A stretch of DNA of 44,087 nt from Olavius sp. associated proteobacterium Delta 1 (GCA_902749685.1 CACVKW010001536.1:1-44087), one strand, 5' to 3'; numbered from the stretch's first letter, positions 1-7,988 are shown. The notes: generated by a model from the letters alone, not told the origin. Numbers and translations are program-made.

Positions 1-152
1 GCGTTGCGGGATGCGAGATGTGGGGTGCGCGTTGCGGGATGCGAGATGTGGGGTGCGCGTTGCGGGATGCGAGATGTGGGGTGCGAGGTGCGGGATGCGA
101 GATGTGGGGTGCGAGGTGCGGGATGTGAGATGTGGGGTGCGAGGTGCGGGTC
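1..152. repeat. G-rich heptad array with 28-bp higher-order repeat
   Basis: Five head-to-tail copies of a 28-bp unit start at position 1. The unit is exactly four 7-bp words (GCGTTGC, GGGATGC, GAGATGT, GGGGTGC), and the first word drifts to GAGGTGC in later copies. The array probably continues to the left of the window. No open frame with coding character crosses it. It belongs to the same word-array family seen in most other long gaps here; the words resemble those at 23377-23404 and 34961-35191. Confidence 0.9.
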
Positions 153-181
153 ACTGGATGCTGGATACTGAAAAATTTTAG

Positions 182-356
182 GTAGAAGGTTGAATGTAGA
201 AGGTAGAAGGTAGACGGTGTATCGTAACTGCTGTTCGGAATCTATTTACCGCATTCCGCATTCCGACTTCCAACTTCGAGAAAATCCGCCTTCCCACTTC
301 CGCCTTCCGATTTCTGCCCTCTGTCATCTGCCCTCTGTCATCTGACTTTTGCTCTT
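182..356. repeat. Paired heptad arrays (GTAGAAG type and CGCCTTC type)
   Basis: Positions 182-216 are five 7-bp words of the form GTNGAAG. Positions 250-277 and 287-356 are about fourteen 7-bp words of the form CNNCTTC, drifting to TGCCCTC/TGTCATC, including a 14-bp direct duplication at 315-342. The two word types are reverse complements of each other, so the region could fold into a long imperfect hairpin. It fills the space upstream of the helicase gene. Confidence 0.85.
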
Positions 357-395
357 TGACTGATATATCTGAGGAGATTAGGTTCTATATATTTT

Positions 396-1763
396 ATGGC
401 CACTTTTACGATCACAATTGCCAATAATTTAAGGCTAAAGAATGTCCCGCCAGACCTTCTGTCAATCTTGATCGAGAAACTGGAGCTTTTAAATCCTAAA
501 TGGCTCGAGAATGAGAGGATGGGACGCTGGAACCGGGGTACACCACAGGTATTGCGTTTCTATGATAAGGTGGGGCCTGCGGGTTTGTGGATTCCACGGG
601 GATTCATGCGGCAGCTGATTTTATTATGCCGCAAGCATAATGTCCAATATCAGATCGATGACCAGCGCAGAAATCTGGCGTCGGTTAATTTTGATTTTGC
701 CGGCACCTTGCGATCCTTTCAGCAGGTTGCTGTGGATCGGATGCTGACCAAAGATTTCGGCACCTTGAATTCCGCGACCGGTTCCGGCAAGACGATAATG
801 GCACTGTATATGATTGCCAGGCGCCGGCAGCCGGCGCTGATTGTCGTGCACACCAAAGATCTGGCCGCCCAATGGACTCAGCGCATCGAATCTTTTCTTT
901 CCATTGGTGCCGGCAAAGTGGGTTTGATTGGGGGGGGCAAGAAGGTGCTGGGCGAAAAAATCACGATCGCCCTGGTGCAATCCCTGTATAAATGTGTTGA
1001 AGAAGTGGCCGGACAAATCGGATTTCTGGTGGTGGATGAATGTCACCGATGCCCGAGCCGCACATTTACCGAAGCCGTAACCGGTTTTGATTCCAATTAT
1101 ATGCTGGGGCTGTCAGCGACACCCTGGAGACGGGACAAATTGTCTAAGTTGATATTCTGGCATCTTGGTGATGTGCATCATGAGGTCGACAAGAAACATC
1201 TGATTCAAACCGGTGATGTCCTGCCAGCTGAAGTCATCGTGCGGGAGACCAGCTTTAAACCTTACTACGACCCGGTAAATGAGTACAGTAAGATGCTGTC
1301 TGAACTGACGGCTGATACGGACCGCAATGTTCTGATCGCCGGGGATGTTGCCGGGGAATCGGTGGGCAAGGCCGGCATCTGCCTGGTTTTGTCTGATCGT
1401 AAGGCACATTGCGAAAACCTGCGGGCTTTGTTGAAGTTTCGATTTAAAGTCGATGCTGAACTCCTAACCGGTGATCTGAGTATGGACGAGCGGCAAACGG
1501 TGATCGAGCGGTTGAATCAAAATAAAGCGAAGGTCGTTATTGCCACCGGTCAACTCATCGGCGAGGGCTTTGACTGCCGGGATTTGTCGACCTTGTTTCT
1601 TGCCACCCCCATACGTTTCAGCGGTCGGGTGTTGCAGTATCTTGGCCGGGTTTTGCGCCCTGCGCCCGGCAAGAAAATGGCCAGGGTCTTCGATTATGTG
1701 GATGTCCATGTCGATACCCTAAACAAAGCGGCTAGGGCCCGACAAAAGGTCTATCGGCGCTAG
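396..1763 (+). CDS. DEAD/DEAH-type superfamily 2 helicase
   Basis: This 455-residue protein is a probable nucleic-acid-dependent ATPase that unwinds or remodels DNA or RNA in the cytoplasm. A short N-terminal domain (about 1-95), rich in Trp, Arg and Gly around NERMGRWNRG, precedes two RecA-like domains. Visible motifs are Walker A ATGSGKT (127-133), DECH (214-217), motif III SATPWR (240-245), motif V around GEGFDC (389-394) and motif VI QYLGRVLRP (414-422). The DECH box and overall form resemble the XPB/UvsW/RecG-like groups. The ATG lies 18 bp after a possible GAGGAG site, an unusually long spacing. The next gene is 266 bp away behind its own operator-like sites, so an operon is unlikely. 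The family call is firm; the exact role is unknown. Confidence 0.9.
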   Translation: MATFTITIANNLRLKNVPPDLLSILIEKLELLNPKWLENERMGRWNRGTPQVLRFYDKVGPAGLWIPRGFMRQLILLCRKHNVQYQIDDQRRNLASVNFDFAGTLRSFQQVAVDRMLTKDFGTLNSATGSGKTIMALYMIARRRQPALIVVHTKDLAAQWTQRIESFLSIGAGKVGLIGGGKKVLGEKITIALVQSLYKCVEEVAGQIGFLVVDECHRCPSRTFTEAVTGFDSNYMLGLSATPWRRDKLSKLIFWHLGDVHHEVDKKHLIQTGDVLPAEVIVRETSFKPYYDPVNEYSKMLSELTADTDRNVLIAGDVAGESVGKAGICLVLSDRKAHCENLRALLKFRFKVDAELLTGDLSMDERQTVIERLNQNKAKVVIATGQLIGEGFDCRDLSTLFLATPIRFSGRVLQYLGRVLRPAPGKKMARVFDYVDVHVDTLNKAARARQKVYRR

Positions 1764-1854
1764 ATCGGGAGTTGGCGCTTTGGAGCCATATTGATCTCGG
1801 CTTTTGAAATCTGGCCTTATGGTTCTCTGCTTTCGATTCATTCTACGCTTTAGA

Positions 1855-1907
1855 AATTGTATTTAAAGATACAATTATCTTGCCAAATTGTATATAAATA
1901 TACTATT
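1855..1907. promoter_or_regulatory. Two tandem operator-like dyads
   Basis: Positions 1855-1876 form a perfect inverted repeat (AATTGTAT, six bases, ATACAATT). Positions 1886-1907 form a near-perfect copy (AATTGTATAT, two bases, ATATACTATT) with one mismatch. Their centres are 31 bp apart, about three helical turns, so two dimers could bind the same DNA face. They sit in an AT-rich stretch with -10-like sequence upstream of the gene starting at 2030. The arm resembles sites of GntR-type repressors, but no regulator is identified here. Confidence 0.55.
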
Positions 1908-2029
1908 ATAGACATAATCAGTACTTTATCCGTTGCATCCGTTCCGCCGCGGCGGGGTTCGTTTGGCAAGATTTTTACCCATCTCACAGATAAATCAATC
2001 CTCGATCGGAGGTAATCCCGATAACTGCC

Positions 2030-2743
2030 ATGAAAAAGAAAGTCCCTGAAAACAGCCGGGGATCAGAAACTGCTTTAGAGATTCTTGATTCGCTGCTGAA
2101 GGATTCAGGGCAAAAAAAAATCAATGAGAATCAGATTGTCGTTATTTTGGACGCTCTGGCCAGTGCTGATGATGCGGATCTCGTTGCCAGATTTCCAGCG
2201 GTTCTCGCCATCTGTGCCCGCAGGGGGTTATCGTTGAATTCATCGGCATTATTTTCGCGCTATTGGGAAACAAGCCCCAAAAGGCAGAACCTGGAAAAGT
2301 TGCTTCTGGCTAGTGCGATGATTTTTAAATTTCAAAGACTTAAGCCGCCCGGCAATCTAGATCAAATAGCCGCCTCGCTGAAACCTAAATACGGTGATCT
2401 GTTATCAGCGGGAGAATTTCAATTGAGCAGCGGCATGATCATCTCAATGCAGGATCTGGAAAATTCCTTGATTAGCTATCTGTCCGGCCATCTGCAATCT
2501 CAGGTGAATCAAGGCCAAATCGCACCATTGCGATCAGAAACCCTCGACGTTTATCTGGATCGACTTTTTTCTCCGAAACAAAAAGAGCTTGTCTTTAAAA
2601 AACGGGACGGCATCACCTTTACCAAAACCGAGCGCGAGTATTATTCAAGGATTGTTCGGAAAAAACTGGAAGCCATTGCCAGTCAAGAAGTGGGGCGAAT
2701 AGCCAAAAATCTGATGCGCAAGACCGGGAAAAGTCAAATTTGA
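2030..2743 (+). CDS. Hypothetical protein, 237 aa
   Basis: I do not recognise this family. The protein is soluble and mostly helical by composition, with no signal peptide or membrane segment. The N-terminal half (about 10-100) reads as short helical repeats rich in Leu, Ala and Asp. The C-terminal third (about 185-230) is basic and contains FTKTEREYYSRIVRKKLEAI, which looks like a nucleic-acid-binding helix pair, but that is only inference. The ATG lies downstream of GGAGG (2008-2012). The tandem dyads at 1855-1907 suggest dedicated regulation. The helicase upstream and the membrane protein downstream are co-oriented, without evidence of functional coupling. Confidence 0.7.
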   Translation: MKKKVPENSRGSETALEILDSLLKDSGQKKINENQIVVILDALASADDADLVARFPAVLAICARRGLSLNSSALFSRYWETSPKRQNLEKLLLASAMIFKFQRLKPPGNLDQIAASLKPKYGDLLSAGEFQLSSGMIISMQDLENSLISYLSGHLQSQVNQGQIAPLRSETLDVYLDRLFSPKQKELVFKKRDGITFTKTEREYYSRIVRKKLEAIASQEVGRIAKNLMRKTGKSQI

Positions 2744-2809
2744 TGCATTCGTTAAACATTGAATTCATCTGATCTAAGATTTTAGAAACCGTGTCTCAAA
2801 GGGTAATAT

Positions 2810-3421
2810 ATGGGAATTATTCAAGAAATAGTTTTTCAGGTCATCGAGATTTTGACTTTAATTTTCGGAGTTCTTGGAATCACCTTTTCGACGATGCTGA
2901 TGTTTTCGCCGCGCCTGACCAAAAATCTCAGCAATATTCTAAATCGCAATGTGAATGTAGATGAAAAGATCCGTTTTCTGGATAAAGACATTGAGATTTC
3001 CGAATATTTATACAGCCATCATCTTGTGGTGGGCTTGCTGTTAATTTTCGGATCTGCTTTTGCTCTCTTTTTTTTCTATTTTTCGCTGGATATTGCCCAG
3101 TTTATTAACGTTTTTTTTGATTCCCCAACACAAGTTTTTTTTGGTGAAATCCTTCTTAAATCGATTCTTTGGGTTGGCAAAATCACTTGCCTGACCGGCC
3201 TGTTTTTTGGCGGTTTTCTGATGAGTGCACCCCGTAAAATGAAAAAATGGGAGAAAAAATTAAACTCCTGGTTTGAGACAGGGGCTGTCATCGAAAAGTT
3301 AGAACGATCCAGCGATAATGTTGACTCTTTTTTCTTTCGGCATCCACTTCCACTTGGTTTGATGGGGGCGGGCGTTTCCTTCCTAATTATCTCCTTGTCC
3401 ATCATTAATTTGCTCAATTAG
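2810..3421 (+). CDS. Membrane protein with an internal duplication, 203 aa
   Basis: No family was recognised. Four hydrophobic segments are visible, at about 12-31, 72-95, 114-137 and 180-202. The protein appears to be two copies of one unit: FSPRLTKNLSNILNR (32-46) matches SAPRKMKKWEKKLNS (139-153), and the stretch near 66-82 (YLYSHHLVVG) matches that near 174-190 (FFFRHPLPLG). Each unit is a membrane helix, a basic amphipathic helix, a charged linker, then a second membrane helix. The start follows AAAGGG at a suitable distance. It follows the 2030 gene by 66 bp and may be cotranscribed with it. Confidence 0.7.
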   Translation: MGIIQEIVFQVIEILTLIFGVLGITFSTMLMFSPRLTKNLSNILNRNVNVDEKIRFLDKDIEISEYLYSHHLVVGLLLIFGSAFALFFFYFSLDIAQFINVFFDSPTQVFFGEILLKSILWVGKITCLTGLFFGGFLMSAPRKMKKWEKKLNSWFETGAVIEKLERSSDNVDSFFFRHPLPLGLMGAGVSFLIISLSIINLLN

Positions 3422-3581
3422 AAATTGACATTATGAGCCGATTGACTTATCTTCGCGCAGTCGGATAAACGGTCCCGGTCATATTATGGGATATCAAGCC
3501 CATTTGTTCATAATGTGGTTGCGATACCCCGGGCGAATTAATTATTTAATTGTTGATGTTGAGTGCAAAGAGGAGCATAGG

Positions 3582-4013
3582 GTGACTATTAGCGATTTTA
3601 GAATTTTCCCGCCAGAGAGAATGGAAACCGAATTTCCATGGATAATTTGGGCAGTCGGTTGGCTTGCCCTTCTCAAAGCATTTATCTGGCTGGCATACGA
3701 GCCGGTGGAACCGGGAAACACCCTCCAACTTATGGCATATAAAAATTTATTGAATATCATGCCACTGGTTATTTTCGGCAGCGGGATCTGGAACCTGAGA
3801 AAATGGGCTGTGCTGGGAATCCTGATTGTCGCTGTTGGTAATTTGATTTTCTTCATTGTCAATCCGCAGACTTTAAATGCGGTTATGGTGCATTCGGAGG
3901 TTCGCCTCTATACGATGATCCTGTCGAGTGTTACCTTACTCTGCAATGGTCCGATTGGAGATTTGTTAATCCTTTGTGCAGCCCCCAGTATGCTGAAGCA
4001 TACGAAACAATAG
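3582..4013 (+). CDS. Small multispanning membrane protein
   Basis: I chose the GTG at 3582, giving 143 residues, because AAAGAGGAG ends six bases upstream; an in-frame ATG at 3486 has no ribosome site and would add 32 non-membrane residues. Four hydrophobic helices are visible (around the segments beginning IIWAVGWLALL, LLNIMPLVIF, WAVLGILIVAVG and LYTMILSSVTLL). That layout recalls small four-helix inner-membrane proteins of unknown function. No catalytic motif is seen. It may belong to the same run of + strand membrane genes as its upstream neighbour. Confidence 0.6.
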   Translation: MTISDFRIFPPERMETEFPWIIWAVGWLALLKAFIWLAYEPVEPGNTLQLMAYKNLLNIMPLVIFGSGIWNLRKWAVLGILIVAVGNLIFFIVNPQTLNAVMVHSEVRLYTMILSSVTLLCNGPIGDLLILCAAPSMLKHTKQ

Positions 4014-4091
4014 CTAAAGTTTTCAATGTCTCCGCCGATATAAGGTTTACTGGATAAACCTTGTTGAATGCTTAAAGGCGGAACCAACCCA

Positions 4092-4283
4092 ATGAAAACG
4101 AAGTTGCTTTTCTGGAGTGCTATTGTGTTTTTTGTCCTGGGCTTAAATGCCCGAGACAGTGCCTTGTTCTATTTCTTTTCGATTCACCTCTTCATGCTTC
4201 TCATCGGCGTGTTGCTCCATAAGCTCGCCCAAAAACTTCAACCCGACGAGACCGTCGAACCACTTCCAGAAGCCTCCGAGTAG
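4092..4283 (+). CDS. Small hypothetical membrane protein, 63 aa
   Basis: This short frame encodes a protein with two hydrophobic stretches (LLFWSAIVFFVLGL and FFSIHLFMLLIGVLLHKL) and an acidic tail. I prefer the ATG at 4092, preceded by AAAGGCGG at about ten bases, over the ATG at 4068, which lacks a site. The gene follows the previous membrane gene by 78 bp. No family is recognised, and a frame this small could be spurious. Confidence 0.4.
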   Translation: MKTKLLFWSAIVFFVLGLNARDSALFYFFSIHLFMLLIGVLLHKLAQKLQPDETVEPLPEASE

Positions 4284-4345
4284 GGCGTTTGTCAGAATGA
4301 CGTTCCGATATCGGTTGTTTTGCGAGTTTTTTTGGATTATCAATC

Positions 4346-4714
4346 GTGTACCTGTCGCGAAAATCCCCTTCACCGCTTGATTTGGAAAGAACCGAATTTT
4401 CGTTGCCGCCAGCAAATGAAAGTCAGACCACCCTTAACCAGCTGCGGCATGTGGCATCTCTCTGGGAAACTTTTCACGCCCAGGCTGAACAGATGAAAGT
4501 TTTTGTTGGTGAGCTTGAAACTCTGATCGGCAGCGGCAAAAAAACATCTAAAAGCCGGAACTCCACCAAAGACTCAGTCGTTTTTGCCGCTAAAGCGCAA
4601 CCGTTCAGGCCCGCGAATGAACAACCCGCAATTACCACCAGGGAGAAGGCCCAACCTGCTGCCGGGCACGTCATACCGTTTGATGATGATTTTAGTGAGT
4701 TTGACGAATTTTAG
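4346..4714 (+). CDS. Orphan chemoreceptor-tail-like protein (possible remnant)
   Basis: The frame starts with a GTG that has no obvious ribosome site. Its middle (HAQAEQMKVFVGELETLIGS, about 44-63) and its end (VIPFDDDFSEFDEF) look like the last part of Desulfobacterota methyl-accepting chemotaxis proteins, where a similar helix leads into a flexible linker and an acidic Asp/Phe-rich tail. There is no sensor domain, membrane helix, HAMP or signalling hairpin, and no missing part is visible upstream in other frames. It is either a remnant of a deleted receptor gene or a small stand-alone protein. It converges with lemA, with the two stop codons overlapping. Confidence 0.45.
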   Translation: MYLSRKSPSPLDLERTEFSLPPANESQTTLNQLRHVASLWETFHAQAEQMKVFVGELETLIGSGKKTSKSRNSTKDSVVFAAKAQPFRPANEQPAITTREKAQPAAGHVIPFDDDFSEFDEF

Positions 4715-5286
4715 AACTTTACCTTGGGTGCCTGTTTTTCGGCCTGCGGTATTTCATAATATTCCGCCGGTTCAACACCGGCCAGCAGGGCATATAATCT
4801 TCCGAAAAACGTCCGAATATAGGTGTTTAATATCTGGACGGCATCGTTATAGCGTTTTCTTTCAACGGCGATCCTGTTTTCGGTACCCTCGAGACTGTCC
4901 TGCAGCCTGAGAAACGATTGATTGGCCTTTAAATCCGGATAGCGTTCCTGGAGCAAAAGCAGTCGCGAAAGCGCACCTTCCAGGCGATTGGCACTTTTGA
5001 TTTGCCCCTTAAAATCCTGGGCCTGAAAATATTGAGCTCTGGCCTGGGCGATGTTTTCAAATATTTCTTTTTCATGTTTGGCGTAACCCTTTACCGTTTC
5101 GACCAGATTCGGGATGAGATCATAGCGGCGTTTTAACTGATTTTCCACCTGGGCCCATTTACCCTTGACGTTTTCTTCCATGGTGATCACCTGGTTATAC
5201 CCGGCAATCAGCTTTCCGCCCATTATGATCATAACCAATACGGTAATACCCAGAATAATCAGTACGACTTTTAACGTATTTGACAT
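4711..5286 (-). CDS. LemA family membrane protein
   Basis: The 191-residue protein has an N-terminal membrane helix (about 6-26) followed by the LemA helical domain. Family-typical sequence includes GYNQVITMEENVKGKWAQVE, NQLKRRYDLIPNLVETVKGY and the NTYIRTFFGRLYALL segment near the end. LemA proteins are membrane-anchored four-helix-bundle proteins whose role is poorly defined. They very often pair with TPM-domain proteins, as here, where the TPM gene lies upstream on the same strand. A 236-bp gap holding a heptad array separates the two. Length is normal for the family. Confidence 0.92.
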   Translation of the reverse strand: MSNTLKVVLIILGITVLVMIIMGGKLIAGYNQVITMEENVKGKWAQVENQLKRRYDLIPNLVETVKGYAKHEKEIFENIAQARAQYFQAQDFKGQIKSANRLEGALSRLLLLQERYPDLKANQSFLRLQDSLEGTENRIAVERKRYNDAVQILNTYIRTFFGRLYALLAGVEPAEYYEIPQAEKQAPKVKF

Positions 5287-5318
5287 ATTTTCCTCCAGCC
5301 AAGTAATCGTTATCTTCT

Positions 5319-5378
5319 AAATTCCAAATTTCAAATCCCAAATCACAAATAAATCTCAAATTACAAAACTCAAATCCG
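5319..5378. repeat. AAATNNC heptad array
   Basis: Eight 7-bp words of the form AAATNNC run without gaps except for one 4-bp slip (AAAT at 5347-5350). They fill the spacer between the TPM and lemA genes. The same word type recurs at 21140-21205, with its complement at 21307-21356. Only one arm is present here. Confidence 0.8.
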
Positions 5379-5522
5379 AAACGATTCTTAGATTACAGTG
5401 TGTCAACTGCACCCGGATAGCGGGCAACTTGATTTTTCGGCAATAGTCCGAAGATGCAAAAGCGCATCTGTGTTTTATAGGTATACTGTTCAATTTAATT
5501 ATGGCATTTTTGGGGCACAATC

Positions 5523-6314
5523 CTACCAACTCCCAGAGGCCCCCCCACCGCCGAATCCACCGCCGCCGCCCCCGAAACTTCCAAAACCACCGCCACCGAA
5601 ACCGCCGCCGGATCCCCCCCAGCGACCGCTCCGGCCACCCATGGATGAAAGCAGCATCAAGGCCAGGAATGATCTGGGATTCCTGATAAATATGAAAAAA
5701 ATGACTAGAAAAATCAGCAACGATATTATTTTACCAAAGGGACCGGAAGATTTCTTTTTGGCTCTGACCGGATGGGTTTTTTTGACTGCCGGCAATCCGG
5801 AAATTTTAACACCGGCGTCATTGGCAATTTCATTGGCAATGACCAGGGCGGCGGCGTAAATGCCGGTAGAATAGTCGCCTTTTTTAAAATTTGGCACCAG
5901 ATATTGCCGGCCGATACTTCCTACCAGACTGTCCGGCAGAATACCTTCCAACCCGTAACCGACCTCGATTCTATATTTTCTATCATCTACTGCAACCATT
6001 ACCAGCACGCCGTTGTCTTTGCCCTTTTGACCGAGTTTCCATTTGTCATGGGCAATGGTGATCGAAAAATCTTCAAGCGGTTGCCCCTCGAGACTTTTAA
6101 TGGTTAAAATTGCCACCTGGGCGGTGGTTTTTTGTTCGAGTTCTCTCAAATAACGATTAATTTTGGTTTTTACGGAATTATCGATGATACCGGCCAGGTC
6201 GACGACGGGGGCAGGCGGCAGGACCGGAATGTCAACGGCATAAACCACGGATGCGGCGCTGAACATCAATAACCAAATTACCAAAAAGACGGTCGGCCTA
6301 ATTTTCAAGCGCAT
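5523..6314 (-). CDS. TPM-domain (YgcG-type) secreted or membrane protein
   Basis: A signal peptide (about 1-26, ending VVYA) precedes a TPM domain at roughly 37-165, recognisable by VVDLAGIIDN, KTTAQVAILTIKSLEGQ, DNGVLVMVAVDDRKYRIEVG and GILPD. A basic linker leads to a membrane helix (about 195-212) and a Gly-rich tail ending GGGGASGSW, a hallmark of this family. The TPM domain probably faces the periplasm. TPM domains are linked in a few systems to photosystem repair or weak phosphatase activity; the bacterial role is unclear. Its first 17 bases overlap the end of the nucleotidyltransferase-like gene, so the two are probably cotranscribed. Confidence 0.9.
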   Translation of the reverse strand: MRLKIRPTVFLVIWLLMFSAASVVYAVDIPVLPPAPVVDLAGIIDNSVKTKINRYLRELEQKTTAQVAILTIKSLEGQPLEDFSITIAHDKWKLGQKGKDNGVLVMVAVDDRKYRIEVGYGLEGILPDSLVGSIGRQYLVPNFKKGDYSTGIYAAALVIANEIANDAGVKISGLPAVKKTHPVRAKKKSSGPFGKIISLLIFLVIFFIFIRNPRSFLALMLLSSMGGRSGRWGGSGGGFGGGGFGSFGGGGGGFGGGGASGSW

Positions 6315-7035
6315 CGATCATCTCTCCCAGTTGCTCAATGACTTTGTAATAGTCTTCAAAGACTATGTTCAGTTTTTCGATGGATGGTTTGGTTTGCCGA
6401 CTTTTTAGGGCTGACACCTGTTTGAAAGCATCTGTCTGAATCCCGGTTATGTCAGCCAGCACCGATAGAATTTCCTGGTTATATTGTGGCGTCTCCCGGC
6501 CAAGCAAGATGATGATCGCTTTGAAAAGCGGCATGTAGCCGGCAAAGGAATCTGCAAATCCTCTGGCCAAAATCTTCTGATTGCCCGCAGCCGATATATA
6601 TCCCTGTCTGAGGCCGATGAGTTTAACCTTCAGCTCTCGTTCGCACTGATGGCGCAGATCTGATCTATCAATATCCAGATCCCCAAAAATATCCTCTCCG
6701 AATATAGTATGATGCAACAGTTTAATGTTTAAAAATTCGATTGGAAAGACATCCCGTGAATTGTCAATGTAGGCCGGCGTCATGAACAATGGTGCGGCGA
6801 TCCCTATTTTACCGTATTTCCTACCCAGCGGGGCCAGCAGTTCCAGAAATTTGAGGTCCATTTTCTGCAGCACAATAACTGAATTAATGTCGGATATCTT
6901 CGGGTCATAATCCCGGGTTAAGGCACTGCCGACGATGTAAACCGAATGCAATTTGTCCTGATGATCCTCCAGGAGAACGTCCAGAAACGGCTTATAGCGT
7001 TTTGCTATGTCCGTTTTCAAATTAATGTCGCTCAT
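6298..7035 (-). CDS. Nucleotidyltransferase-like protein, 245 aa
   Basis: The N-terminal domain matches the polymerase-beta-type nucleotidyltransferase fold: VYIVGSALTRDY (32-43) carries the GS motif, followed by the metal-site region SDINSVIVL (48-56). The second metal-binding Asp is Asn here (D49-x-N51 instead of DxD), so activity is uncertain. E100 in FPIEFLNI could supply the third carboxylate. The rest (about 120-245) is helical and may be a substrate- or partner-binding domain. The gene begins a probable operon with the TPM gene and perhaps lemA. A GGGAGG-type site precedes the ATG. Confidence 0.7.
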   Translation of the reverse strand: MSDINLKTDIAKRYKPFLDVLLEDHQDKLHSVYIVGSALTRDYDPKISDINSVIVLQKMDLKFLELLAPLGRKYGKIGIAAPLFMTPAYIDNSRDVFPIEFLNIKLLHHTIFGEDIFGDLDIDRSDLRHQCERELKVKLIGLRQGYISAAGNQKILARGFADSFAGYMPLFKAIIILLGRETPQYNQEILSVLADITGIQTDAFKQVSALKSRQTKPSIEKLNIVFEDYYKVIEQLGEMIDALEN

Positions 7036-7349
7036 TGCTACCTCCCAAAATTCATTTTTATCTAAATGTCAAAAAAAGCTAAACTCCTGTTGGATCGCAA
7101 CCGATATACCTAAAAGAAGGTGAAATCAAGATCACTTTTACCTTAATTTGGGGCATTTTAGATAACTGACAATTATATCTCTGCTTTCAAATTGCCTCGA
7201 AGAGGCCACTTCTGCCAAGCGCAGTCTTGCAAGAATCTCAGTGCCTTGGTGGCTCAATTACAGTTTTTGGATAGCACCGTGCATTATTTTGTCATATTTT
7301 AATAGATCATAAATTAGCAGGATGGTGTGCATTTTTAATTTTTTCTGAC
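7036..7349. other. Intergenic region without a recognised gene
   Basis: No credible frame was found on either strand. The stretch includes CTCAGTGCCTTGGTGGCTC near 7219-7256, a phrase similar to short intergenic repeats in related bacteria (from memory), and AT-rich DNA. It should contain the promoter of the nucleotidyltransferase-like gene on the - strand, but I see no strong -35/-10 pair. Confidence 0.4.
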
Positions 7350-7421
7350 ACTTGTCGTTGTTAAAGATGACAATTTTTTGACACCCGCCGGACAAACTTT
7401 GTCATAACCGATTTTGGTTAT
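7350..7421. promoter_or_regulatory. Cluster of TGTC/GACA palindromes upstream of a sigma-54 promoter
   Basis: Within 72 bp there are a TTGTC...GACAA pair (7352-7373), a perfect palindrome GACAAACTTTGTC (7391-7403) and a perfect dyad ATAACC-six bases-GGTTAT (7404-7421). They lie about 60-130 bp upstream of the sigma-54 site at 7481, where enhancer-binding activators normally bind. The cognate regulator is unknown. Confidence 0.5.
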
Positions 7422-7480
7422 GCAGCGGAATAATATATAAGTATTTGAAATATAAGATAAAAATTTATAAATAGCAATGT

Positions 7481-7496
7481 TGGCATGATAGTTGTA
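7481..7496 (+). promoter_or_regulatory. Sigma-54 (-24/-12) promoter
   Basis: The sequence TGGCATGATAGTTGTA matches TGGCAYR-N4-TTGCW with correct GG-to-GC spacing; the only important deviation is GT for GC at -12. It lies 115 bp upstream of the Cys-rich small protein and downstream of the palindrome cluster. Transcription would start near 7507. Confidence 0.65.
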
Positions 7497-7521
7497 TTGG
7501 TATATAGCTAAATTGTTGGAA

Positions 7522-7579
7522 CATGGTCATAGTAAGGGACCGGAAAATCGAAACCTGAAACGGCCCTACCGCTATCATG
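7522..7579 (+). other. Structured 5' leader
   Basis: Between the sigma-54 promoter and the start codon, AGGGACCG (7534-7541) can pair with CGGCCCT (7561-7567) with one A-C mismatch, closing an A-rich loop. The outer segments CATGGTCATAGTA and TACCGCTATCATG can extend the stem imperfectly. It does not match a riboswitch class I know. Confidence 0.35.
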
Positions 7580-7610
7580 GCACCGAAACCAGAGCATATG
7601 AGGTGGAAAA

Positions 7611-7838
7611 ATGGAACAAAGACTGAGTGAAAATCATAATTTCGATTTTGATATTGGTTATCTTGTTAAAAGCCCCTGCAGAGATTGCATTACCAGAGAT
7701 AATTTGCCGAATTGTATCCAAGGATGTCAAATATTAGATCAAATCCAGACTGTTCTGGCTGATTCTATTCCCAGTGAAACAAGTATTTCGCCGGTTGAAA
7801 CTTTTGATGTTCCCTCTGATGTGTTGGATCAAATTTAG
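7611..7838 (+). CDS. Small Cys-rich protein, 75 aa
   Basis: I do not recognise a named family. The core SPCRDCITRDNLPNCIQGC has four cysteines in the pattern C-x2-C-x8-C-x3-C (residues 23, 26, 35 and 39), which could bind zinc or an Fe-S cluster. It is followed by an amphipathic segment and an acidic Ser/Pro/Val tail. There is no signal peptide. A GAGGTG site sits about six bases before the ATG. The dedicated sigma-54 promoter, upstream palindromes and structured leader suggest tightly controlled expression of a small regulatory or adaptor protein, which is inference. Confidence 0.7.
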   Translation: MEQRLSENHNFDFDIGYLVKSPCRDCITRDNLPNCIQGCQILDQIQTVLADSIPSETSISPVETFDVPSDVLDQI

Positions 7839-7988
7839 CTAGGCCCGGGTCAGCAACCGTTTATATTGGTTCAACCTGGACGGCAGAATTTTTGACGATC
7901 GAGCGTGGATTCTGAACCTGGAGTTAAGCAAGTCGCGCCTAGATCTCAATCCAACTTCAATTCAGCCTGCCGGCCGATGCATGTTTAA

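Noticed and set aside
5398..5859. Proline-rich frame on the + strand
   Set aside because: The proline runs are the complement of the Gly-rich tail of the TPM protein.
7190..7262. Possible tRNA-like segment
   Set aside because: No cloverleaf, T-loop GTTC motif or acceptor stem could be assembled.
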